Shown here piece after piece: positions 1 through 6,884 of a stretch of 18,329 nucleotides of DNA; position 1 is the stretch's first letter; each line of letters opens with the position of its first letter. Source of the stretch: an uncultured Clostridia bacterium (GTDB lineage: Bacteria; Bacillota; Clostridia; Peptostreptococcales; Anaerovoracaceae); the NCBI GenBank assembly GCA_946541285.1, contig CAMNJG010000007.1, forward strand, positions 1-18,329. The letters are read 5' to 3'. The notes under the pieces are model-generated. The model did no database searches. It was not told the DNA's origin and saw nothing but the letters and a program-made list of their open reading frames with translations. Both the position numbers and the translations under genes were made by a program.

Positions 1-21
1 TTTCGATCAAATCCAAACCAG

Positions 22-57
22 AACCAACATATTCCATCAGGAATCGGTTTCTTTTTC
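22..57 (+). terminator. possible rho-independent terminator of an upstream gene
   Basis: A short hairpin has arms ATTCC (31-35) and GGAAT (40-44) around the loop ATCA. An outer AACC/GGTT pairing is separated by an unequal internal loop, and CTTTTTC follows at 51-57. It could end a plus-strand gene lying to the left of the window. The stem is weak and interrupted, so this is a tentative call. Confidence 0.3.
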
Positions 58-114
58 AGAACTGATCCACAGACAATTCCGCTGTTCAGCTGAAAAACTC
101 CACAGGATTTTCAC

Positions 115-143
115 TTGACGGATACGGGACACGGACTTAAGAT
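115..143 (+). promoter_or_regulatory. sigma-A type promoter of the DUF1002 gene
   Basis: TTGACG (115-120) and TAAGAT (138-143) are separated by 17 bp and each match the sigma-A consensus at five and four of six positions. The predicted start of transcription, about 150, leaves a leader of roughly 45 nt before the ATG at 197. Confidence 0.6.
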
Positions 144-196
144 CATAGAGATAAAATGACACTGTTCAGGACAGTTTGAAAGGAGGTTCATTTATC

Positions 197-1147
197 ATGA
201 AAAACGTAAAAAAAGATTTATTTCCGAAATTATCACTCTTCCGGAAATCCACTGAGACAAAGACAGCGAAACGCCTGGTCTGTACCGCACTGCTTGCCGT
301 CATGACCATCACCGCAGCCATCCCGGTTTTCGCGGATTCCACAGATATCTACGTATCACTGGGGGCGGATCTGACGCAATCACAGCGCGCGACGGTACTG
401 CAGCTGATGAACCTGACCGAAGACGATCTGAAAAACATCGAGGTGACCACCATCACCAACCAGATGGAAAAAGAGACGCTCGGACAGTACCTGCCGGCAA
501 GCGTGATCGGCTCCAGGGCACTGTCCTGTACCAAAGTAGAAAAAACAAAATCCGGCGGAATCAGCGTAAAGACCCATAACATCTCCTACTGTACGGAAGG
601 AATGTATCAGAACGCGCTGATCACAGCCGGAGTCGAAAACGCGAATGTTACCGTTGCCGGGCCGACCAGCATCTCCGGAACGGCCGGGCTGGTGGGCGCC
701 ATGAAAGCCTATCAGGACCTGACAGGAGACGAACTGACGGACGCGCAGCAGGATGCCGCGGTCAACGAACTGGTCACGACCGGCGACCTGGCCAATCAGC
801 TGGGCAGCAGCGAGGACGCGGAAAACCTGGTCGCCCTCGTCAAGCAGAAGGTCGCTTCCGAAAACCTGTCCAGCGAGGAGGATATCCGGCGGGCGATCCA
901 GGATGGTTCACAGGAACTGGGCATCACCCTGAGCGATTCGGAAGTCCAGATGATCCTGGATCTGATGAAGAAAATCTCGAAGCTGGACCTCAACGCGGAT
1001 CAGCTGCAGAGACAGGCGATGAATATTTACAACCGCCTGCAGAACCTGGGAATTGATATGAGTGCCTATGATAAGGATACAATCATCAACAGCATCTCCA
1101 GTTTCCTGAAAAAAATCATCGAATTCTGCAAAGGGCTGTTTGGCTGA
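197..1147 (+). CDS. secreted DUF1002 (YpuA-like) protein
   Basis: The product is a predicted exported protein of the DUF1002 family, relatives of Bacillus subtilis YpuA, whose function is unknown. The start at 197 is preferred because AAAGGAGG lies just upstream; an in-frame TTG at 176 would place that ribosome binding site inside the gene. The 316-residue product has a basic N-terminus, a hydrophobic segment at about residues 27-45 and a probable signal peptidase I site after VFA (residues 44-46). The mature part begins with the SLGADLTQSQ-type segment (residues 54-63) seen at the start of DUF1002 domains, and the C-terminal third is rich in predicted amphipathic helix. It is a single-gene unit with its own promoter and a terminator behind it. 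The family call is from recognition of the sequence pattern; its role at the cell surface is not known. Confidence 0.8.
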   Translation: MKNVKKDLFPKLSLFRKSTETKTAKRLVCTALLAVMTITAAIPVFADSTDIYVSLGADLTQSQRATVLQLMNLTEDDLKNIEVTTITNQMEKETLGQYLPASVIGSRALSCTKVEKTKSGGISVKTHNISYCTEGMYQNALITAGVENANVTVAGPTSISGTAGLVGAMKAYQDLTGDELTDAQQDAAVNELVTTGDLANQLGSSEDAENLVALVKQKVASENLSSEEDIRRAIQDGSQELGITLSDSEVQMILDLMKKISKLDLNADQLQRQAMNIYNRLQNLGIDMSAYDKDTIINSISSFLKKIIEFCKGLFG

Positions 1148-1163
1148 AATCTGTAAAAGTGTC

Positions 1164-1216
1164 TGCTCATTAAGTCTCCCTGTGTTCAAATATCAGGGAA
1201 ATTCGGTTAATGAGCA
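1164..1216. repeat. interrupted inverted repeat after the DUF1002 gene
   Basis: A perfect 10-bp stem, TGCTCATTAA (1164-1173) with TTAATGAGCA (1207-1216), encloses a second 6-bp stem, TCCCTG (1177-1182) with CAGGGA (1194-1199), and an 11-nt loop. No T-run follows on the plus strand. It may protect the 3' end of the DUF1002 transcript, but that is inference. Confidence 0.55.
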
Positions 1217-1222
1217 CGCATC

Positions 1223-1266
1223 AAAAAACGGGCTGCATGGAAGTTTCCATGCAGCCCGGCTGTTTT
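1223..1266. terminator. bidirectional rho-independent terminator
   Basis: The 12-bp stem CGGGCTGCATGG (1229-1240) pairs perfectly with CCATGCAGCCCG (1247-1258). Six A residues at 1223-1228 give a U-run for minus-strand transcripts, and TTTTT at 1262-1266 gives one for plus-strand transcripts after a 3-nt gap. It sits between convergent genes (DUF1002 and AICAR formyltransferase), as expected for a shared terminator. Confidence 0.85.
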
Positions 1267-1270
1267 TACG

Positions 1271-1286
1271 GGATTCCTGAGAATCC
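1271..1286. repeat. small inverted repeat, possible RNA hairpin
   Basis: GGATTC (1271-1276) and GAATCC (1281-1286) form a 6-bp stem with the loop CTGA. It lies in the 3' untranslated part of the AICAR formyltransferase transcript, upstream of the terminator. Confidence 0.4.
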
Positions 1287-1291
1287 AGGAC

Positions 1292-1310
1292 GGTTTTCCG
1301 ACAGAAAACC
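1292..1310. repeat. small inverted repeat, possible RNA hairpin
   Basis: GGTTTTC (1292-1298) and GAAAACC (1304-1310) form a perfect 7-bp stem with a 5-nt loop, eight bases beyond the stop codon of the AICAR formyltransferase gene. No T-run follows, so it is not a terminator by itself. Confidence 0.45.
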
Positions 1311-1318
1311 TGTATGTT

Positions 1319-2491
1319 TTAATGATGGAACAGTCTCAGACCTGTGAAGGACATCACGATATTGTACTTGTCACAGGTTTCGATGACATTATCGTCACGG
1401 ATGGAACCACCGGCTTCTGCCACATATTCCACACCGCTCTTGTGCGCTCTCTCAATGTTGTCACCAAACGGGAAGAACGCGTCGGAACCGAGGGAAACGC
1501 CTTTCATCTGGGCGATCCACGCTTTCTTTTCTTCTGCTGTCAGAGGTTCCGGCTGTTCCGTGAACACTCTCTGCCATTCACCGTCACGGAGGACGTCATC
1601 GCATTCGTCGGAGATATAGACATCGATCGCGTTATCCCTGTCCGGTCTGCGGATGTCTTCTTTGAATGGAAGCGCCAGTACTTTCGGGTTCTGACGCAGC
1701 CACCAGATATCCGCCTTGTTGCCCGCGAGACGGGTACAGTGAATACGGGACTGCTGTCCGGCGCCGATTCCGATTGCCTGTCCGTCCTTTACGTAGCATA
1801 CGGAATTGGACTGGGTATACTTCAGGGTAATCAGGGAAACCAGCAGATCCCTCTTAGCCGCGTCCGGCAGGTCCTTGTTGGCTGTCGGGATATTGCTCAG
1901 CAATTCCTCGTTAATCGCCGCGTTATTGTGACCCTGCTCGAAAGTGATTCCGAAAATTTCTCTGGTTTCCTGCGCAGGAGGCTCATAATCCGGATCCACT
2001 TTCATGACCAGGTAATTGCCCTTTTTCTTGGTTTTGAGAATTTCCAGAGCTTCCTCAGTATAGGAAGGCGCGATGACACCGTCGGAAACCTCTCTCTTCA
2101 GGTACGCTGCCGTCGCCGCGTCACATTCATCAGAAAGCGCCGCGAAGTCTCCGTAGGAAGACATCCGGTCTGCCCCTCTGGCTCTGATATAAGCTGTGGA
2201 CATCGGAGTCAGTTCCACACCTTCTACGAAATAAATCTGCTTCAGTGTATCATCCAGCGGTACGGAAACAGCCGCGCCTGCCGGACTCACATGTTTGAAG
2301 GACGCTGCTGCCGGAAGCCCGGTGGCTGCCTTCAGCTCTTTTACGAGCTGCCAGCTGTTGAACGCGTCCATCAGGTTGATATACCCCGGACGGCCATTCA
2401 GCACTTCAAACGGCAGTTCTCCCTCTTTCATCGACACCTTTGCGGGTTTCTGATTCGGGTTGCATCCATACTTCAGTTCCAGTTCTTTCAT
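1319..2491 (-). CDS. stand-alone AICAR formyltransferase (PurH C-terminal type)
   Basis: The enzyme should transfer the formyl group of 10-formyl-tetrahydrofolate to AICAR, giving FAICAR, the penultimate step of IMP synthesis in the cytosol. The 390-residue protein contains the AICAR transformylase fold signatures: YGCNPNQ near residues 8-14, the catalytic KH pair in KHVSPAG (K66, H67), and GAGQQSR followed by an Arg/Lys-rich stretch in the middle. The N-terminal MGS-like IMP cyclohydrolase domain of bifunctional PurH (about 520 residues) is absent, and the start is well supported by TAAGGAG upstream (2501-2508), so this is a true short form and not a truncation. Short AICAR transformylases of this size are known in Clostridia. 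The IMP cyclohydrolase step must be supplied elsewhere, since no partner lies in the window. The gene starts 18 bp after the gamma-carbonic anhydrase-like gene and probably shares its transcript. Confidence 0.88.
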   Translation of the reverse strand: MKELELKYGCNPNQKPAKVSMKEGELPFEVLNGRPGYINLMDAFNSWQLVKELKAATGLPAAASFKHVSPAGAAVSVPLDDTLKQIYFVEGVELTPMSTAYIRARGADRMSSYGDFAALSDECDAATAAYLKREVSDGVIAPSYTEEALEILKTKKKGNYLVMKVDPDYEPPAQETREIFGITFEQGHNNAAINEELLSNIPTANKDLPDAAKRDLLVSLITLKYTQSNSVCYVKDGQAIGIGAGQQSRIHCTRLAGNKADIWWLRQNPKVLALPFKEDIRRPDRDNAIDVYISDECDDVLRDGEWQRVFTEQPEPLTAEEKKAWIAQMKGVSLGSDAFFPFGDNIERAHKSGVEYVAEAGGSIRDDNVIETCDKYNIVMSFTGLRLFHH

Positions 2492-2509
2492 AATGCTTTA
2501 CTCCTTACT

Positions 2510-3052
2510 TTATTCTTTCCAGCTTCCTCTGCATTCCTCCAGGATGTCGAGGACATTTTCATCAAAGCGGTCTTCCTCATTCATAATTCTGAACGCTTTG
2601 TAATAATCAACATTGTCCAGAATCATGGCCTGGATCTCATCATCTGACAACTCGCGTTTCACTTTTCCCGGTGACCCGATGACCAGAGAGCGCGGCGGGA
2701 TGACCTTTCCGGCAGGAATGACTGTACCGGCCGCAATCACAGAATTCGCCCCGATATGGCAGTTATCCATCAGGATCGCTCCCATCCCTACCAGTACATT
2801 GTCTTCAATGACAGCACTGTGCAGGATCGCTCCATGGCCGACACTGACATTTCTGCCCAGTACGCATGGATAATTTTCGTTCACATGGACAACACAGCAA
2901 TCCTGGATATTGGAATTGTCCCCAATAGTGACGGTTGTACCATCGGCACGGATGACACAGTTGTACCAGATACTCACGTTTTCTCCGACAATAACATTAC
3001 CGATCAGTTTCGCTCCGTCCGCGATAAACGCGGTATCGCTGATCTTACGCAT
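2510..3052 (-). CDS. gamma-carbonic anhydrase-like hexapeptide-repeat protein
   Basis: The product belongs to the left-handed beta-helix gamma-carbonic anhydrase family; members bind a metal between trimer subunits and some hydrate CO2, while many have no shown activity. The 180-residue form shows the turns of hexapeptide repeat ([LIV]-G-x4 pattern) from about residue 10 to 125 and the three expected metal-ligand histidines, H56 in VVHVNENYP and H73 and H78 in GHGAILH. A helical C-terminus closes the helix. The ATG at 3052 is chosen because GAGGAGG lies 8-10 bases upstream and because the longer reading starting at 3121 would begin inside the predicted -10 box. It is the first gene of a two-gene unit with AICAR formyltransferase; the link between the two is not explained by known biochemistry. 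Confidence 0.85.
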   Translation of the reverse strand: MRKISDTAFIADGAKLIGNVIVGENVSIWYNCVIRADGTTVTIGDNSNIQDCCVVHVNENYPCVLGRNVSVGHGAILHSAVIEDNVLVGMGAILMDNCHIGANSVIAAGTVIPAGKVIPPRSLVIGSPGKVKRELSDDEIQAMILDNVDYYKAFRIMNEEDRFDENVLDILEECRGSWKE

Positions 3053-3119
3053 ATGATACTCCTCCTCTGTTCGGGAACGGAGAACGTCCCTCAGATGACC
3101 TACGGTTGCTCTACTGTTC

Positions 3120-3149
3120 ATTTTATTGCAGTACCGTGATGCTTGTCAA
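3120..3149 (-). promoter_or_regulatory. sigma-A type promoter of the carbonic anhydrase-like/AICAR formyltransferase unit
   Basis: On the minus strand a perfect TTGACA (3149-3144) is followed after 18 bp by TAAAAT (3125-3120), five of six matches. Transcription would begin near 3113, giving a leader of about 60 nt. The -10 box overlaps the upstream-most possible start codon at 3121, which argues for the start at 3052. Confidence 0.75.
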
Positions 3150-3187
3150 TCGGGAACTGAGGGTCTTATACGATTTGTTGCTGTTAT

Positions 3188-3210
3188 GTTACAATTCAGT
3201 GGTCTGCCAG
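3188..3210 (-). repeat. 23-bp repeated sequence, copy 1, upstream of a promoter
   Basis: On the plus strand this reads GTTACAATTCA-G-TGGTC-T-GCCAG. It matches the sequence at 18228-18250 at 21 of 23 positions, the two differences being marked by dashes. Its promoter-proximal edge lies 38 bp upstream of the -35 box at 3144-3149, and the other copy has exactly the same distance to its own -35 box. Confidence 0.7.
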
Positions 3211-3318
3211 TATCTCTGACAATCCGATACGGAGCAGACGATTCCAGCCTCTCAGAATAGTGAGCGGAGCAACGCAGGTCTCGATTCCCGGCAGTTTTTT
3301 CAGTGGCTGAACGCGGAA

Positions 3319-3335
3319 CTGTAACGCTGTTACAG
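3319..3335. repeat. inverted repeat over a stop codon
   Basis: CTGTAAC (3319-3325) and GTTACAG (3329-3335) form a perfect 7-bp stem with a 3-nt loop that includes the TAA stop (3330-3332) of the COG4100 gene. No U-run follows on the minus strand, so a terminator role is unproven. No better terminator for the mutS unit was seen between here and 3211. Confidence 0.35.
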
Positions 3336-4622
3336 TCTCAGCAGTCCCGCGTCACAGAGAGACTGTACCGCTTTGATGACACCGTACTTGGAATGTTCAT
3401 ACGTCAGTCCCCCCTGAAAATAGACAATATACGGATCCCGGAGAGGGCCGTCCGCGGACAGTTCGATCGAAGATCCCTGGACGAAAGCACCGGCTGCCAT
3501 GATCACCTGGTCCTCATAACCAGGCATATCCCATGGAAGCGGCGTCACAAAGGAATCAACCGGCGCCGCGCTCTGGATCCCCCTGCAGAAAGCTTCCATG
3601 GCTTCCGGCGAACGGAGCTTCACCGCCTCTATGATATCGCTGCGTGCTTCATCCGACGCGGGACAGACCTCATAACCCAGTTTTTCAAATACCCTGGCAC
3701 AGAGCATGGCGCCTTTGACAGCTCCATTGACAACAGAAGGTGCCATGAAAAATCCCTGGAACATGCTCCGGGACTGCCCGAAGGTCAGACCACATTCTCT
3801 GCCAATGCCCGGTGAAGTCATCCTGTAGGAAATATCCTCGATCAGATCATGACGGCCGGCAATGTATCCTCCGGCCAGCGCCAGGCCGCCGCCCGGATTT
3901 TTGATCAGTGATCCGGCCATGACATCCACGCCCACATCGGTCGGCTCAACAGTATCCAGAAACTCACCATAACAGTTATCTGCCATGGTGATGATCTCCG
4001 GGTTTACCGCTTTGACCGTTTCCGCCCATTTCCGGATTTCTTCCGTCCGGATCGCTTTTCTCCAGGCATAGCCTGTGGCGCGCTGGACACACATCATACG
4101 GGTATGTTCATTGATGACCGCTTTACAGCCCTCCAGGTCGATGCTTCCGTCCGGAAGCAGTTCCACCTGGCGGTAGGTGATCCCGAAATCCTTCAGGGAT
4201 CCCCGGTTCTCCCCTCTGATCCCGATGACTTCCTCCAGTGTGTCATACGGGCCACCGGTACAGTACACCAGTTCGTCTCCCGGACGGAGGATCCCGGTCA
4301 GGGTCAGCGTCAGGGCATGCGTCCCGTTCACAATCAGAGGACGGACCAGCGCGTCCTCCGTATGGAAAACACCGGCGTAGACCTTTTCCAGCGCCTCCCT
4401 GCCGGCGTCATCATAGCCATATCCGGTATTCCATCCGAAATGGACATCGCTGATCCGGCATTTGCGGAATACATCCAGTACCTTATACTGATTGTAGGTT
4501 TTGATATCATCCAGTTCCCGGAAACGGTCTTCGATTTCCGCCTCCGCTTCGAGAACCTTATCCAGCACTGCCGGAGAAATTCCCAGTTCTCCGGTCAGCA
4601 GATTATAACTGCCTGACTTCAT
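3330..4622 (-). CDS. COG4100 PLP-dependent methionine gamma-lyase-like protein (YnbB type)
   Basis: The product is a fold-type I pyridoxal-phosphate enzyme of the family annotated as methionine gamma-lyase-like or 'aluminium resistance' protein (B. subtilis YnbB); substrate and physiological role are not established for the family. In the 430-residue form the PLP lysine is K241 in SLIKNPGGG, the ring-contacting aspartate is D215 in MADNCYGEF, and a phosphate-binding NGTHA segment lies near residues 99-103. The ATG at 4622 has GGAAAGGA nine or so bases upstream; an alternative TTG at 4649 with AGGAAG would add nine residues. It is the last gene of the mutS-mutL-miaA-recombinase unit, 55 bp after the recombinase gene. 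In other Bacillota this family is also found close to miaA, so the location fits. Confidence 0.85.
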   Translation of the reverse strand: MKSGSYNLLTGELGISPAVLDKVLEAEAEIEDRFRELDDIKTYNQYKVLDVFRKCRISDVHFGWNTGYGYDDAGREALEKVYAGVFHTEDALVRPLIVNGTHALTLTLTGILRPGDELVYCTGGPYDTLEEVIGIRGENRGSLKDFGITYRQVELLPDGSIDLEGCKAVINEHTRMMCVQRATGYAWRKAIRTEEIRKWAETVKAVNPEIITMADNCYGEFLDTVEPTDVGVDVMAGSLIKNPGGGLALAGGYIAGRHDLIEDISYRMTSPGIGRECGLTFGQSRSMFQGFFMAPSVVNGAVKGAMLCARVFEKLGYEVCPASDEARSDIIEAVKLRSPEAMEAFCRGIQSAAPVDSFVTPLPWDMPGYEDQVIMAAGAFVQGSSIELSADGPLRDPYIVYFQGGLTYEHSKYGVIKAVQSLCDAGLLRL

Positions 4623-4677
4623 TCCGATCTTTTTCCTTTCCGTTTTCAACTTCCTGTCTCAGGAAACGCAGATATCA

Positions 4678-5865
4678 TTATTTCTGTCCCGGCCGGTCAA
4701 ATTCGTCATCCCACTCAAAAGCGGCGACCAGGTCGCGTTTGGCATTCAGCCTGTGCCGGGCGTACAGCTGCGTCGTTGTGACATGCTCATGATCCAGCAG
4801 TTCCTGCACATCAAAGATGGAGTTGCCCCGCCCGATCAGTGAACTCGCCGCTGTCGCCCTGAGCTTATGAGGACTGTATCCGGCGTCACGGGAAGTTTTC
4901 AGCGCGATGGAGGTATACTTCTTGACCAGATTCCGGATCTGACGCTGTGTCATACGCCGCCCCTGAAGGGACAGGAAGAGCGCGTCCTCATCTCCTTCCT
5001 GGATCTGTTCCGCGGAAGGACGCTCCTCATCAATATACTCATGAAGGGCTTTCGTTACAGTCCGGTTATTCAGCGGCATCAGGGATTCTTTGTTCCGCTT
5101 GCGGTAGATTTTGAATTCTCCCCGGCTGAAATTAAACGAGGATACATTCAGCTGCTGAAGTTCAGACAGTCTCAGGCCATACGTCAGGAACAGGATCAGG
5201 ATGGCTTTGTCTCTTCTGCGGGTTTTTTTCCAGTACTGATATTCCTTCGGAGTCAGATGGCTGCCGGAAGACACCGCGTCCAGCATAATCATCACTTCAT
5301 CATCCTGGAGAGCCTTAATTTCATGTTCCCCGGGATTCTGTACCCGGATCGGGTAAAATTTTCCGGTGATATCCTCCGGTACCACCCCCTCCCGGTAAAG
5401 GTTCTTAAACAGGACCGAAAGCGCTGATTTTTTCCTGGCCCGTGTTTTATTGCTGTCCGTATATACCTGAATGACACCGTCTCTCTCCACACTGTAATTC
5501 CTGCAGTAATCAAGGAAATGATTGACATCTTCTCCCCGGATCGTACGGAATTCCTGCACTGTGATATCCGCGGGTTCGCCGGCCTTCGTCAGATTTGTCT
5601 CCGCAGTCAGGTATTTCAGGAAAAACCGGATATCCCTCAGATATTCCCGGCGGGACATCGGGAGCAGGGCGGATTTCATATAGGAAAAGAAACCGCTCAG
5701 AAATGACGGCAGTTCTCTTTCAATCTCCGCGCAGTCCCGGTTGATCATGTATTCCTGTTCCACGATATTGTCCGGCTTGTCGGTCCGGTTGTTGATGTGG
5801 ACTTTTTTTCCTGTTTTTTTTCTGGCCCCGGTATTTTCCGGCACCGTCTTTATATTTTCACTCAT
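4678..5865 (-). CDS. tyrosine-type site-specific recombinase (Xer/integrase family)
   Basis: The protein should cut and rejoin DNA through a 3'-phosphotyrosine bond. All catalytic residues are visible in the 395-residue product: R232 in YGLRLSEL, K259 in the beta-hairpin RNKESLMPL, H333 and R336 in PHKLRATAA, H359 in LLDHEH, and nucleophile Y368 in TTTQLYARH. A SAM-like core-binding domain precedes it (about residues 50-165). The first 45 or so residues are a charged extension without obvious fold, longer than in XerC/XerD (about 300 residues). It lies 70 bp downstream of miaA and 55 bp upstream of the COG4100 gene on the same strand, in a unit of housekeeping genes, with no excisionase, phage or transposon genes nearby. 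This suggests a resident recombinase and not a recently arrived integrase, but its target site is unknown. The ribosome binding site is poor (AGGGAC), so the start could be a little further in. Confidence 0.85.
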   Translation of the reverse strand: MSENIKTVPENTGARKKTGKKVHINNRTDKPDNIVEQEYMINRDCAEIERELPSFLSGFFSYMKSALLPMSRREYLRDIRFFLKYLTAETNLTKAGEPADITVQEFRTIRGEDVNHFLDYCRNYSVERDGVIQVYTDSNKTRARKKSALSVLFKNLYREGVVPEDITGKFYPIRVQNPGEHEIKALQDDEVMIMLDAVSSGSHLTPKEYQYWKKTRRRDKAILILFLTYGLRLSELQQLNVSSFNFSRGEFKIYRKRNKESLMPLNNRTVTKALHEYIDEERPSAEQIQEGDEDALFLSLQGRRMTQRQIRNLVKKYTSIALKTSRDAGYSPHKLRATAASSLIGRGNSIFDVQELLDHEHVTTTQLYARHRLNAKRDLVAAFEWDDEFDRPGQK

Positions 5866-5935
5866 CCTGAGTCCCTGCCCTTTCCGAAAACTCTGATTAC
5901 CGTCCGCGATCAGCAGTTCTGTCTGCCGCCGCGGA

Positions 5936-6871
5936 TCACTCCCGGAGAAATCCGCGGGCCAGCTCTGTCATCCTGTCGATCGCCTCACCGGTTCCGTCTG
6001 TCACATCCATCCAGATTCCCTTCTGATAGCGCCGGAACCAGGTCAGCTGCCGTTTCGCGTACCGGCGAGTGTTCCGTTTCACGAGACGGATCGCTTCCTC
6101 CCGGTCATACTGCCCTTCCAGGCAGGCAATGATCTCCTTGTATCCGATCCCTTTCATGGAGATGTCCTCTGTCCGGAGTCCCCGGTCCATCAGCCCGCGT
6201 ACTTCCTGGAACAGCCCCTGCTCCACCATTTCGTCCACACGGCGGTCAATCCGTTCATACAGCTTCTGACGATCCATCGTCAGACAGAACATCAGACAAT
6301 CGTATTCACTGCTCCCTTCCTCCGCGTGATCAAAAGAAGGGATCTTTTCGCCCTTTTCCGCTGCTTCGATGGCACGGATCATTTTTTTCAGATTATGCGG
6401 ATGAATCCGCGCTGCCGCTTCCGGATCCAGTGTTTCCAGCAGGGCATGTAAACTCTCCGGCCCGTTTTCCGCTGCCAGGCGATGAAGTTCTTCGCGCCGG
6501 GCAGGATCCGGCTGCCTGCCGGAAAAATCCATATTGCTGACAATGGAATGGATATACAGACCGGTGCCACCCGCGACAACAGGGACTTTTCCGCGTTCAC
6601 GGATACCGTCGATCCGGCTGCCTGCCATCTGACGATACTGTGCCACGGAGAAGGGCTGCCGGGGATCAATTTCGTCCACCAGATGATGAACGGCCCGGGC
6701 CTGTTCTTCCTGTGTAGGCTTCGCGCTGCCGATATCCATATATTTGTACAGCTGCATGGAATCCGCTGAAACGATTTCACCGTCCAGGCGGACGGCCAGT
6801 TCCACCGCGCAGCTGGTTTTGCCGGAAGCCGTCGGTCCGGCAATGATCAGCACTTTCTTTTTTCTTTCCAT
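5936..6871 (-). CDS. miaA: tRNA dimethylallyltransferase MiaA
   Basis: MiaA transfers a dimethylallyl group to N6 of adenosine 37 in tRNAs that read codons starting with U. The 311-residue product has the P-loop GPTASGKT (residues 12-19), the DSMQLYKYMDIGSAKP segment (37-52) used for tRNA and prenyl-donor binding, and the GGTGLYI motif (about 101-107). The usual family length is about 310. The ATG at 6871 is taken as start, 13 bp after the mutL stop; the ribosome binding site there is weak (GATGGG), which fits translational coupling to mutL. A GTG at 6913 in the same frame would overlap mutL and add 14 residues not typical of the family. Hfq, which often follows miaA in Clostridia, is not present; the next gene is the tyrosine recombinase. 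Confidence 0.93.
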   Translation of the reverse strand: MERKKKVLIIAGPTASGKTSCAVELAVRLDGEIVSADSMQLYKYMDIGSAKPTQEEQARAVHHLVDEIDPRQPFSVAQYRQMAGSRIDGIRERGKVPVVAGGTGLYIHSIVSNMDFSGRQPDPARREELHRLAAENGPESLHALLETLDPEAAARIHPHNLKKMIRAIEAAEKGEKIPSFDHAEEGSSEYDCLMFCLTMDRQKLYERIDRRVDEMVEQGLFQEVRGLMDRGLRTEDISMKGIGYKEIIACLEGQYDREEAIRLVKRNTRRYAKRQLTWFRRYQKGIWMDVTDGTGEAIDRMTELARGFLRE

Positions 6872-6884
6872 ATATAATAACCCA

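Noticed and set aside
1322..2647. Long open frame of about 440 codons on the plus strand, antisense to the AICAR formyltransferase and carbonic anhydrase-like genes
   Set aside because: It has no ribosome binding site, an unusual composition, and lies opposite two well-supported genes; it is a codon-bias shadow.
3275..3297. Sequence around GGTCTCGATTCCCGG resembling a tRNA T-arm
   Set aside because: The flanking bases do not pair as a T-stem and no acceptor, D or anticodon arms can be placed, so it is not a tRNA or a clear tRNA remnant.
4678..5865. Tyrosine recombinase considered as the integrase of a genomic island
   Set aside because: Neighbouring genes are housekeeping and contiguous in strand, with no cargo, excisionase, tRNA attachment site or flanking direct repeats seen.
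5866..5935. Possible hfq gene after miaA
   Set aside because: The gap is only 70 bp and holds no reading frame of suitable length; hfq is not here.
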